Assembly (NCBI RefSeq): GCF_000972845.2
Contig: NC_040012.1
Span: 8,650,097-8,714,096 of the forward strand
Length of the DNA: 64,000 nucleotides
DNA from: Larimichthys crocea
Taxonomy: Eukaryota > Chordata > Actinopteri > Sciaenidae
Direction of reading: 5' to 3'
Below, in pieces: positions 50,661 through 61,758 of the stretch. Positions within the stretch are counted from its first letter, which is position 1. Each line of letters begins with the position of its first letter. The notes under the pieces were generated by a model that was given only the letters and a program-made list of their open reading frames with translations, did no database searches and was not told the origin of the DNA. The translations under genes and the position numbers were made by a program.

Positions 50661-52740
50661 CTTGGTCGTGGTCATAACTTGTTCTCGGTTTAGGTGGTCT
50701 TGACTACAACACTGCCATGGATACTGGGTTTTCGTTCCATTGTAGAAACTATTTAAAGGATATATTTATACACAGAAAATTCAAAGCTCAAACAGCAAAC
50801 CGTAAATATAGTTCTGCATATACTAAAAATATTTCATATTCTCTCCATTTATGCATGTATAAATATAACAAAGAGACTTTCTGTTAACAGTTTATTTATT
50901 TTGATCTTAAGGTGCTACATATGTTTCATAGCAACTGATTTACACAACTTTAAAGTCTTCATCAGCTAACTCAAGCTTCACAGTGTAAAACTAGCTGGTG
51001 GTTACGATGAACTTAGAAAGAACTTTACAAACAGCTGGTGCAACGCAGGCCAGAGGATTTCTCATTAAAATTATCCACAAAGCAAACCAAAAATAGAAGC
51101 ACTTTCCTCTCTTGTTGGCCAGTATACGCATTTCAAAGGGGCCTGGATTTAAATTTTTTAGGTCTAAATGAAAATATTGAGTTTCTGTCTCCGTCTGTGA
51201 TAGACCAGGGGTACGAATGTAAAGTGCCACAAGACAAATGTTTTCTATTTCTCCTGAAAAGCAGAGCGGGAACAATTTATCACACCTGGAGGCAGACTCA
51301 ATCAAATGAGGAAAATAAGGCAGACCATTCCCCTGCTACGGGGTTATGCATTATACATGCTTGCAAGAGGTTTATAACACCTCAAATGACACCTTACTGT
51401 GGCTCATGTAAGATTGCCTTACTGTCCAGGAGAAATATTACTGCTTCTTAAGGCGTTGCTGTGTGCTTAACAGAGGCCGACAGCTCACGCAGCAGGCTTT
51501 CACTCCGGACATAATCTCTTACGACACCCAGCACAAGACTATCACCTTGACCAGACCTCGACAATACAGTCCATCCTTTGTCAGTAATTTTCGGTGAGCG
51601 CGCTGAACACTTTTGACACTCACGTTTAAGCCAATCACTGCCTCTCCTGATTCGCCATAGAGAGCTCACTGGTTGGGGAGTTTGAGCTGAAAAGCAGCCT
51701 AATTCTGCGGAAGCTGCCAGTCTTTCCAGTGATTTGCATAAATCTCCATGGGGAGAGGGGCGGTGATTTAAGCAGGCTTGTCTGGAGGCAGAAGGAGGTG
51801 CAGACGTAGAGATTGGTGTAAAACGTGATTGCCTCTGGGCCCATGTTGTGTGGATCAAACTCTCCGGAGGCAGAGGATGACGCTCCACATTAATCTGCCA
51901 ATATCAGCCTGCTGTATATAAGGCATCCACTTCTCATGAAGGACCAATACATCCATCGCTACTACAAATCTAGATGTATTTCAACTCAAAGCGAAAACAC
52001 AATCCTCATTACCCGTCAGCTGGAAATGTTGCATACGTCTCATATGAGCAAATTATACAATTTTCCTGCGTGACTACCCAATATTCACCAGTATGAGCAC
52101 AATTTCAGTTTTCACCGACTGCCTCCCTGAGCAACAAACACACAGCTTGGTTTTTACATTTTGATGTGGTGGGAATTAAAAGGCTTTGATATTTCAATTT
52201 CCATAAATTGTGCGGGGAATACACAGCAACAGAGCTGTTTGAAGGAAGAAGAATAGGATCACGGACACGGGAATTACAAAGAAATAATGCACGCAAGAGA
52301 CATCAAACAGGCGTTTTCAGATCCATCACGGAGAACCTGAGATAATGAATTAAGAAAATTCTCAAGGAGGTGCAGTGCTTTTTGCATGAGTGCATCTGAA
52401 TACACCTTCATTATCGAAGGCGTCGCTGTGCAACGGCGGGTTAATGTTAAAAGAGGTTATAGAATATGAAGGTACCATAAAAGGAAAGGTTACCTGACAC
52501 TAATATGACAAATGTAAAAAGGTTCATTGTAAAATACTGGATGTAAATGATTTCATCTTCAAAAATTATTACTGCTGCAAATGATGTTCAAACTATATTA
52601 AAGCCAGAGTTTCTGGTTTTTATGAGTTTCTCAGTGTTTCTTATTATCACTTTAATTTTTTTTTATAATTTATCGCTCATGGATTATTGGCTTTTTGAAT
52701 GTTTTTCAGTGTTGTTGTTCCGAGATGTTTTGACACTCTA

Positions 52741-52862
52741 AATCTAAATCTAAAAATGGGCAAAGACGTGGATCATCGGCGGACCCGAGGCGGGCCAAAT
52801 GAGGCCTGGGTGCTCGAATAAGCCATCTGTAACGGCAACAACCTGCCAATCAATCAATCAGT
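52741..52862 (-). repeat. Interspersed repeat family X, middle fragment
   Basis: AAATCTAAAAATGGGCAAAG then ACGTGG, GAGGCCTGGGTGCTCGAATA and AACCTGCCAATCAATCAATC correspond, reversed, to 61560-61640 (family X middle). Confidence 0.6.
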
Positions 52863-53118
52863 GCTGATATGGAGAATAACAGCACTGAGACTTATAAGTG
52901 CATGTATGACTTCACTTCACTAATCACAGTCATCATCTATCTTAGATTGTAAGAAACTTTGCAACACAAAGATGAACATATTTCTACATGTAGAGGAAAC
53001 TAAATATGATTAGCAACCTCATCATACTACATAATGATTGATAAATAGGAGCTCATATCGAGTCTAGTTATCTATAAACAGAAATCTTTAATGTGTTTTG
53101 TCTATTTGTGTCTCTCAC

Positions 53119-53313
53119 CTCCTGTTTGGGGATGCTCACATAGCCCAGGTGAGGCTTGAAGGCTTTGTACGGCTGTTTGGAGAACATCCAGTGGCTGCTG
53201 AACGTCTGACCGAACACCGGCTGCAGGAGGAAGTAAGGCTTCTCCGAGTAGTTCACCACCACCACGAAGAGCGACACTGCCACGATCAGACTGGCGCCGA
53301 TCAACAACTTCCT
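53119..53313 (-). CDS. st6galnac3: ST6GALNAC3 coding exon 2: membrane anchor and stem
   Basis: First coding exon visible here. On the minus strand it begins after a pyrimidine-rich acceptor (CCCTCCCCACAG) with AGG AAG and ends ...CAG GAG before a GTGAGA donor; 195 nt, 65 codons, phase 0 at both ends. It encodes RKLLIGASLIVAVSLFVVVV (residues 1-20 of the visible protein), one hydrophobic signal-anchor segment typical of a type II Golgi glycosyltransferase, then a short stem ending GYVSIPKQE. Mammalian ST6GALNAC3, as I recall it, has the same plan: a short basic N-terminus, an anchor, then a stem ending just before the catalytic domain. No ATG fits: the apparent start at 53307 is a TTG inside the exon. 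The true start should lie in an upstream small exon of about 6 codons ending in phase 0, not found in this window. The anchor and stem are the least conserved part, so assignment leans on the downstream exons and the splice fit. Confidence 0.9.
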
Positions 53314-54430
53314 CTGTGGGGAGGGAAAGTAAGTGTATTTATGACAAATCTGAGAAGTGCAGCAAAGACAAATTAAAACATCAAAACATCATCATTCATC
53401 ATTCTTAGTTATTTATTGTCAGAAGTTTAATAGCTTGAACTGAAGAGTAAACAAAAGGCTTTGCATCGTAGATCTGTCAGCAGTCGCAACTGTATATTAT
53501 GTGACGACAACAACAAATATACTTATGCACATTAAGGCAAGCTGAATATACTGCAAAAAACAACACATTTAAAAATCACAGCAACAAATAAACAGCATAA
53601 CAACAGGTCAAATCCCTTGAAAACAACAAAAGGCAGTCTCAGTGACAGACTGGTTTGTTATTCAGATAAGATAAAGATAAAAATCTATTTTAAGTGCATC
53701 AGCATAAAGTAGTCGTGTGAAAAAAAAGAGCATCCTTCCGTGTAAAATCTCTTGCAGATGAATTTATGGAGGATTTATAAAATTGCATCTCATCACGAGT
53801 CACTTTGATACTATCTGACCAGTGAGACAGAGATACGAGAACACTCTTACAGCGAGGAGACACTTCTGAAGTAGCGGAGCGGCTTTATAGCATCGAGGGA
53901 ATAAAGTGTTAATTCGATTACTATGTTTTCTATTCAACACAGATGACTCACGGTAACCTCTTCTCTTCACTTCAGATGTATCAGGTGTTTAAAAGATCTC
54001 TGTGAAGCCCTTAGATAGCAATTTGCTGAGATTAACACTTAATCTCTGCAAATTGGCGCACACAATTTCTACTTGTCACTCTTTCTAGTGTGATTGACTC
54101 TTGATCATAATTTTCGAAAAAGCTCACATGGCACGCGGTTAAGTTATAACTTTTTTTCTGCTCCAACTCCAGGGAAGGCAAGTCTGTGCACCACTTTGGT
54201 CCAGACCGAGAGTTAAATCTGGGCCAACTAGACTTGCTGTAGATCTTGTAAATCTACAACCAAGTCCACAAGACTTGTCATGTCATGTCTAATTGCTCTA
54301 GATTGAACTCTGGAACGTAAGATGACCTGGATGACCAAACTATGGACCAGGTTTGTCTAGATGCATCAAGAAGAGTCCAAGATCTGAGGTCCAAGGCACT
54401 TTAATATGAACTCTGATCCATCGTTACATG

Positions 54431-54477
54431 TTATGTTATGTTATGTTATGTTATGTTATGTTATGTTATGTTATGTT
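54431..54477. repeat. (TTATG)n pentanucleotide microsatellite
   Basis: Nine perfect TTATG units plus a partial one, preceded by one imperfect unit (TTACATG). Confidence 0.97.
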
Positions 54478-56832
54478 GAAACTTATGTCATCTCTCCCTC
54501 TAACGTACAGCAGCTCCCTATTAGGTTTGCTTGTCCAGACAGAGGACGTTTTGACTACAACAAATGTTCTACAGGTCATAGGTTGCTTGGTTTACCTAAA
54601 GGCTACATCTTATATTAAAAACATTCTAACATAGATTTATGCCCCAAAAGTTTTTTGGAATATCCAGATTGATTTAGAAAGTCTGGAAAGCAATTTCTGC
54701 AGGTCAGATCCAAGTCAAATTTGCAGATTTGAAATATGATTCCACCTGGATTTATACAGATGCATCTCAGTCCGCATGCTCCGACAGCTCATATCAGATC
54801 TTAAAGTGTCTTTTGAGGCGCTCGAACCATGAAACACGTCAACAACAACAAATCCAGACATGCACCAGAGCCGTCTGGATGCACAAACCTGATCTGATCA
54901 CTTGCAAATAACAGTGCGGACAGTCTGTCTCAAATATCTGATCTGAGAAACAAATCTGATTTGCCTGCAGTCTGACCAAAACCCAAGTCTAGTTTTATTA
55001 AAGTCAGAGGATTATAGACCTCGGCCATTGTGCAAAAATATGGAAATCTACTTTTCTGTTTTGCCATCTCTACCAAGAAAGCAACAGCCTGGGTGTCGTT
55101 TCATACATTGCAAAATAGCAAAATGATCGTCTGGAGGTAAGAGGTATTATGGCTTGGCAGAAAGAGCTGAGAGTGATGAATAATGGATAAGAGATGGAGG
55201 ACGAGGAAAGGTCTCACAGAGGAGAAGCTATTGGCAGAGCTGGAGATCAATGCCCAGAAGACAGAAAGAATCAGACAGATAAAAAAAAAAAAAATCTGTG
55301 GTGCGCTACGACACCTCAGAGCCTGGGGTGATGATAGATTTCAGCAACTTCAATAACATGCTGCTAATCTAACAGACAACACTGGTGGGAAACTCTGGAT
55401 TTTTTTCAGGAAGGTGGTGTTTCGTAGAGTCTTTGAAGTTATCTGATGGTGAGAAGATTGGATACGGCGCACGGTGAAGCCTCCATAGTACCTGCACCAC
55501 TACGAGCTCTGATCTCCAACATCAAACGTCCCAAGGGAGGCGCTGGAGGCTTGGCTTCTCCGAGATGAGATCAAACATGCGAGCCTGGTGGTGGTGGTGG
55601 TTGTGGGGAAGGGGGTGTGATGAAAAAGACGGTGACCATTTGCTACCCTGACAAGCCCATCACACTTTACCAATTGCATGTATGTTACATCACGCATCAT
55701 TTCATGACATTACCGCCCATCTTTGATCACAAACAGAAGGGTCCCAACTTTGATCTTGTATGAAACATCACAAAGAAGACAAATGGGAAATCCACACTTT
55801 CCTCTTTGTGCTTGAAATATTTTACAAAATAAAAACTTTCCTAAAAGGACGGTCTGTTGCATGTCTAACCGAAAAAAAGAAAAAAGAAAAAGTAGCAGGT
55901 CGTTTTCTGAAAATATTCTGTAATAGCTAGTCATCATGAGTCCATTATGGAAACCAATCCCTTATACAGCAAGAGGGTTCTTGAGGAAGAGAGAGAGAAA
56001 AATACCCGAAACAACCCTCGGCTCAGTCTGCACTGCAACATCCATCTGCTCTCATGAGGACAGAAAATTTCCTTGTCTCCTTCAACCTCAATCTGGTCAC
56101 AAATCACAAGGGAAATGATGTGTCAAAGTCTGGAGGCGATTGGACTGCTCCGCGTGGGCGTAGTGGGGCGCTGAACCTCCACTAGCTCGAGTGTAAGACT
56201 CATGACTCCGCTCCTCGTTCTCTCATCCATCAGGGCGATCAGTAGTCGGCCTGTTGAGCCGTCTGACAGAATAGTTGAAAGGCTCGACGTTGAGGAAGGA
56301 GTACAGTAGGGGAGTAGGGGAACGCCAGACCAAATGGGGACCATTAACACACACACACCCACAGCAGCGAGGCAGCAGAACGACTATAAAGTTTCAACAT
56401 TAGAGCTTTCGGTCAATGTTAAAACATTTTGCTTGAGGAATATGACTCCATATGAGGCTGCAATGACCTTGTTTGCGATCATCAAATCAGACAGTGATGG
56501 CCATTAACTGCAGTGCCACTTATGCCCGTATCCCGGGGACGTTTCATTTAACACCACCCCTCCACCCACCCACCTAAAGCTTTGAGGAGGCTATTTTTAA
56601 AGGTGCTAAAACCTACTCTGAGGGGGTATTGATCTGAGTTTGCAGACAGGCTGTGCGGGATCATTGGGACCCAAGACACGAGAGAGCCATAATTTTCCAG
56701 CAGTCTCTCCTGCAGTGAGGCTGTGTGACCAGATTACATATCAGAGGGGAAATTAGCAGAAAGTTATTGATGGCAACCTCGTCCACTAAAGGTGATGACG
56801 TAGTGGCAGTTGTGTAAAAATGACAAAGTGAC

Positions 56833-57065
56833 AAAAACTGCAGTTCCTCAAACAGCCACTTGAAGCTGGCTCCAATGACTCTAGAAATTCACCCTCAGTA
56901 CAGTTGCCATTAAAATTTCTTTCTACGAGGCCGTCAACATGTTTATTTCTGATGTGAAGTTGGACATTTTAACATGGGGACTTATGGAAACTGACTCGTT
57001 CTGTAGCCACCCTCAAGTGGATGTTTGAGGAACTGCAGTTTTTGGCACTTTCGTGTTGGCTTCAC
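56833..57065. repeat. Family X rearranged into an inverted repeat
   Basis: AAAAACTGCAGTTCCTCAAA with CAGCCACTTGAAGCTGGCT (56833-56871) is the start of family X in forward sense. AGCCACCCTCAAGTGGATGT with TTGAGGAACTGCAGTTTTTG (about 57005-57043) is the same start in reverse, preceded by reverse family X body (AAATTCACCCTCAGTACAGT, CATGTTTATTTCTGATGTGA). The two arms could fold into an approximately 40-bp stem. Confidence 0.7.
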
Positions 57066-59639
57066 TTCACAGCCACGTAGGTTGCTGCTTGGGCCGGACT
57101 GATAAAAACCAAACTGAAACTTGCTATAAATCTCTGTAAAGCTGAGCAGAGCTGCAGATTCAGTTGATAAGTTTGTGTTGGCTCATCACATTGTCATTTG
57201 TTATCATGCACATATCTATTATAGCTGCTTTAAATAACATTTTGACTGCTGAACTTTTACTGAAAGGATCTGAATTCTTCCTCCAATACCATATCCTGCA
57301 TGAGGATGTGGCCGTTATTGCTGCTGCTCATTATTTGTATCTACAGGTGAAAATAAATGTCTGAATTACTTTCCATATCATTCACTGCAGCAGTTACCTT
57401 ACATCAATGTACACCAAATAAGGAATAAATCTGTAAACTACAGAATAATCAACAAGTAGTGCCCCATCACTGCGTGATGAATGAAAACTCGAAGCACATT
57501 AGCTATATATATATTGTGTAATCAAAATTTCAACTCCATCAGTTTCTATCAAGGCATGAAGAGAATACAATTTCCCACAAAGATTCACGCTCAAGCTCAG
57601 TAAACAACACGACCACACAGGAGTTCAATCCAAAAAGCTATCTGCAATGGGTATTGGAATAATGAGAGGCTCAACCTGAAGAAAATGGCTCATGAAAAAA
57701 CATATCTGGTAGCTATTTTTCAAGCGCCTCCTGGGCAATAGGCAAAAAAAAAAAAATAATAGAAAAAAAAAAAACACAAAATTACATTTGCAATGCAAAA
57801 ACACTCCTGTCCCTGGCACTCGGTTCTTGCCACCACGGTCTAGCGAGCAGTTTAAAATCCAATTTCAATTAAGGCGTTTGAGAAAATATTTACAGAGTCT
57901 TTCTCTCACTCTTCCTCCTCTCTTTTTAAGCCCTAGTGCTCTTCTCCAGGGAAGGAGACAGGAGCATAAACAAAAGAGCCACTCTTGAAATTGAGATTGG
58001 GGTCCAGACACATTACTTAATTTGTGTCATATTTCCAGCAAAGGTCTCACTTCGAAAGTTGTCCAAGTATAAGATAGTAAACTCTCCAGGAGGTTGACTC
58101 TTTGCTGCTGGCAACACAGTCATGCACAAGTTCCCATCCAAATTTCACCCACAGGAGCTCCGACTGCCACAGGAAGCGTGCAAGAGAATTAATATAATTT
58201 GTAGATGTTTTTGCATATATATTAGGTTTATGACTGCATGATTCATTTACTTCATGAGCTACTTACCCTTAGTCTTTTGGGTTTCTACTCATAACACGGA
58301 TACGTTATTGTTTTCTTTCTATTCCAGTCACAAGTAGAAGGAGCTAATTTTATCCACTTGTGTGTTTGGCTGTTAAATCTGCAAAAAAAAAAAAAGGGAT
58401 TCAAGTCTTTCTTCACACTTCTTTTCCTGCCTGTTTTTAATTTATTTGTCGTGGAAATATGTATATTGAAACAAGAACGAATAAAGCAGTCACTGCACTA
58501 CAAGCTCATTTTAAACAAGTTGTATGTTAAAAATGAATTTAAATATTTTTACACAAGAAATAATAAAAAAATAAAACTTCAGTTGCAGACTATAATAACC
58601 AGAATTTATTTCACTGAATAATCCATCAAGTTTTGGAATCTCCCTATATGATTTGTATGTAAAATAATCTGTAATATGCAAAATATGTAGTATTTTAGTA
58701 ACTTCACATTTCAGATAAATGTAGTGGAGTAAACGTACAATGTTTACCTTTGAAACGTTAGTATGAAGTATGAAGTACCATAAAACAGAAATACTGAGCC
58801 ACTTTAATTGTTTCACTGCATTAATAAACTGACGTAGAGTTGAACTAACGTCTCTATATATGCTGCGTTCATTCAGAGTCAGAGAAATACAGTAGATTTT
58901 GAAGTTGCAGCGGTATGACTGAACGAGCTGCAGCACGAGTTCATCGCTCGTCTGAGAGGTTCGGATCCTGCTGGTCCCGGCAGAGTCCAGCAGAGGGGGC
59001 AGTCACCTCACACAGTTGTCATGTGGCACCCAGATGGGAACAGAGGAGCTCCAGCTACCGCCTCACATCTATAAAAAAGGATCAGAGAAGTTTCTCTGAT
59101 CTGAAGAAGCCTTTTAAATATTCACTCTTTTTTTTTTAATGAGTTACAGTGTGTTAATCAGCTTGATTTCAGCAGCAGGAGGTTCATTTTTCATTTCATG
59201 CGTTCTCAGAGACACCAGAGCAAGTTTCATGCAAGACTGAGTGTTTGCTCTGCAAAGGCAAACAATCCAGCTCATTCATTTACATTTGACTTCCCAGACT
59301 GTTTGTCAGAGGTTGGGTTAATAAAATATTTTTCAGAATCAATCATCTCTGTATAAAATCACTTTTTACTGAATTTAGGTTGTTGTCAGATCCAAATGGC
59401 TTTTAAGCTTGAATAAGATGAAGACAATCTGTTTGTTATGTGGATGAAACTCTGCAGGTGGTAACAATAAGGAGGAAACCTAGTTTTTCACAATTATATT
59501 TATCAATATCAATACAAATTACTTAAGATCACTTTTAAAGAGGTTTTTTTTTAAACTTCCTGAAACTTCGCACACAATCTATTTCTTAAAGACATGAGCA
59601 TTAGCCCAAAATATTAGTAAACTGAGAAAGAGCCAGAGT

Positions 59640-60200
59640 TCTTGCACATTGACGGTCTGTTGTAACTGTTTACCCCTGGCATTAACACGCGTCATGAGTG
59701 ATCCAATCACAAAATGCTCAGACCACATGGAGGAGGTGGTCTTGGGCCCCATTCAAAGACCATTTATTCAACTGACCTTTTGTAAGTACACATGAAAACA
59801 CACTGTCTGATTTCCATTTGATTCACTGTTATACAAATGACATGTTCGAGCTCTTTTACCGGCCAAGATAAACAGCAAATGTTTGTGAACACCCTGCCTG
59901 TTTCAACTGATTTCACCATTTAACTAGTAAATGCCAGACTCCAAAGGTGCTTTGGAGTCTGGTGATTTGGCATTTACTAGTTAAATGGTGAAATCTTACC
60001 AGCCAACATTTAACAGCTAATGTGTTTCAACGGATTTCATTTTCAAGTTTCTTTTGTTGTGCAGATGAAGCTTTAATCACTCCTGATATGGACAACGTTT
60101 CCTTCCTCCTGTATAATAACGGAATATCCTGATGCTGATACCCTTGATACCCCCTGTGCACGCTACTTCCGCTGTATAAACCTTATCGGCGGTGACATGT
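59640..60200. repeat. Miniature-element remnant region
   Basis: GTTTACCCCTGGCATTAACA with CGCGTCATGAGTGATCCAAT at the left, and CACGCTACTTCCGCTGTATA with CGGCGGTGACATGTGTAAAG at the right, resemble parts of a dispersed teleost DNA element. It holds the large hairpin at 59909. Flanking direct repeats of CTGCAGGTGGTAACAATAAG then GAGGAAAC (near 59453) and CTGCAGGGGGTAACAATAAG then GAGGAAAC (near 60335) lie outside it. Confidence 0.4.
59909..59995. other. Large near-perfect hairpin with a 3-nt loop
   Basis: Left arm 59909-59946 (GATTTCACCATTTAACTAGT, AAATGCCA, GACTCCAAAG) pairs with right arm 59950-59995 (CTTTGGAGTC ... GGCATTTACTAGTTAAATGG, TGAAATC). All 38 left bases pair; the right arm has 8 extra bases near TGGTGATT. 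The loop is GTG. Confidence 0.97.
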
Positions 60201-61289
60201 GTAAAGAAAATCCTTCAATCCAGGTCAAATGAACACTAATCTGCTCTGTTGGCATGATACTACATCATTATAGTAGAGAGCATCACAGAGAATCTTAATC
60301 TGGCCCTGAAGTTTGTTTTTATGAGGATGAGACTCTGCAGGGGGTAACAATAAGGAGGAAACAGAGCTATAAACAACAATACTGCAAATCCTTAATCAGT
60401 GCATGCAATGTGAATGTGTTTTTACACAGTGTATGGGTGGGATGGGTAAGCAGTCAAAACCCATTTGACTAATGCATATCTGATATCAAATGGAACATAA
60501 TCCCCACAAGTATGAAGGATTAAACACTCACACAATATTCACTTCTCCATCTGGATCCAGAAAACTTTTGGGATGAGGGAGCAAAGAAAACTAAAAAAAC
60601 ACGGCCATATGTTCACAGAAAGTGAGTTTGGTGAAGCTCCGTGCTCTGCTGCGTAGGTTGACGCTCACACTCTTCAGAAAGTGAAGAAATTTGTCAAAGT
60701 GAGAAAAGAAAAAGCTGTTTGTTTGTTTGTTTTTTTGGGTGTTTGACTTTGAGGAGATGATAACCTGCATATATGTGTGTCAAATGAGTCTACCTGTCAG
60801 AAACAAAGCATTGAGATATTGAGATTTGATGTTTGACTGTAAGTTATTCTGCTGCCATAACGTCTCTCTGCTGTGTGGAGACATCAATGTCTATTTCTTC
60901 CTCACAGCACTTAAAACAATTGTTTCTCCCTGGACAGGGCTCTTTGTTTCATTTAATAACGCTTTGTCTCAGGTTGGTGACATACAGCCGCTTTGTTCCA
61001 GAGATGTCGAACTAGGGATATTTTTCAACTTGTACTTATCTGACATTATCTCAGCATGATGGTTTAAACCTTTAAGCTGCTATTATATTATTGATTATTA
61101 GTATTTTTATATTAAGGTTGAGGTTTTACATTGAGGTTTGCAAACCCACAGAGAGTTATCCTCTCAGTTCTACGGAGCATTTTAGCATCTTTCAGCTCAT
61201 TGTTTTGGTTTTACAGCAAATGCTTTACTGTTTACGGTTCAGTGCCACAGCTCTCATTATGTCATGTTGTTTCAGACCAAGAGCCAACT

Positions 61290-61758
61290 GTGGGTGTGAA
61301 ATGAAGCCAACGCAGAAGTGCCAAAAACTGCAGTTCCTCAAACGTCCACTTGAGGCTGGCTACAGAACAAGCCAGTCTCCATAAGTCCCCATGTTAAAAT
61401 GTCCAACTTCACAGCAGAAATAAACATGTTTACAGCCTGGTACTAAAAACAGTTTTGGTCAACTGTACTGAGGGTGAATTTTTATTGAACTCACATGTTC
61501 AAATTATATTAAGGCTTAAAGTTATGCATAATTAAGAGCGTGGCGCTTTGATTGACAGGTGGGTGCTGTTACAGGTGTTGTTTGAGCAACCAGGCGCCTC
61601 AGGTCCACCAATTTACGTCTTTGCCCATTTTTAGATTAGCCAGCAGGCCGCAGAGACAAGACTGTGAATATGGAGGCGGCCAGAGCCACCACACTGAGCT
61701 GAGCTTCACCACATCTTTTCAGAAACCTGTGGGTGACATCACGGATACAACGTACACC
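61290..61758 (+). repeat. Interspersed repeat family X, fullest copy
   Basis: Most complete copy, about 470 bp, used here as reference: GGGTGTGAAATGAAGCCAAC, AACTGCAGTTCCTCAAACGT, AGTCTCCATAAGTCCCCATG, TTAAGGCTTAAAGTTATGCA, GATTGACAGGTGGGTGCTGT, TACGTCTTTGCCCATTTTTA and AAACCTGTGGGTGACATCAC then GGATACAACGTAC. No coding frame, no obvious terminal inverted repeat or poly(A) tail, so its class is open. Confidence 0.75.

Larger units (their letters stand above)
45487..53118 (-). other. ST6GALNAC3 intron 2 (7.6 kb)
   Basis: Donor GTGAGA follows exon 2 and the acceptor CTCCTTCAG precedes exon 3. Apart from listed repeats I see no exon. 46216-47330 and 47660-49959 hold nothing I can name; GA-rich low-complexity sequence lies at 47550-47655 and the region is otherwise AT-rich. 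Confidence 0.85.

Noticed and set aside
53119..53307. Start codon of ST6GALNAC3 at 53307
   Set aside because: The codon is TTG within exon 2; two further codons (AGG AAG) precede it after a good acceptor, and the family needs a basic N-terminal stretch from another exon.
58979..59010. CTCF-like site CCAGCAGAGGGGGCAG
   Set aside because: Close to the consensus but with a mismatch at a strongly fixed C position; not enough on its own.
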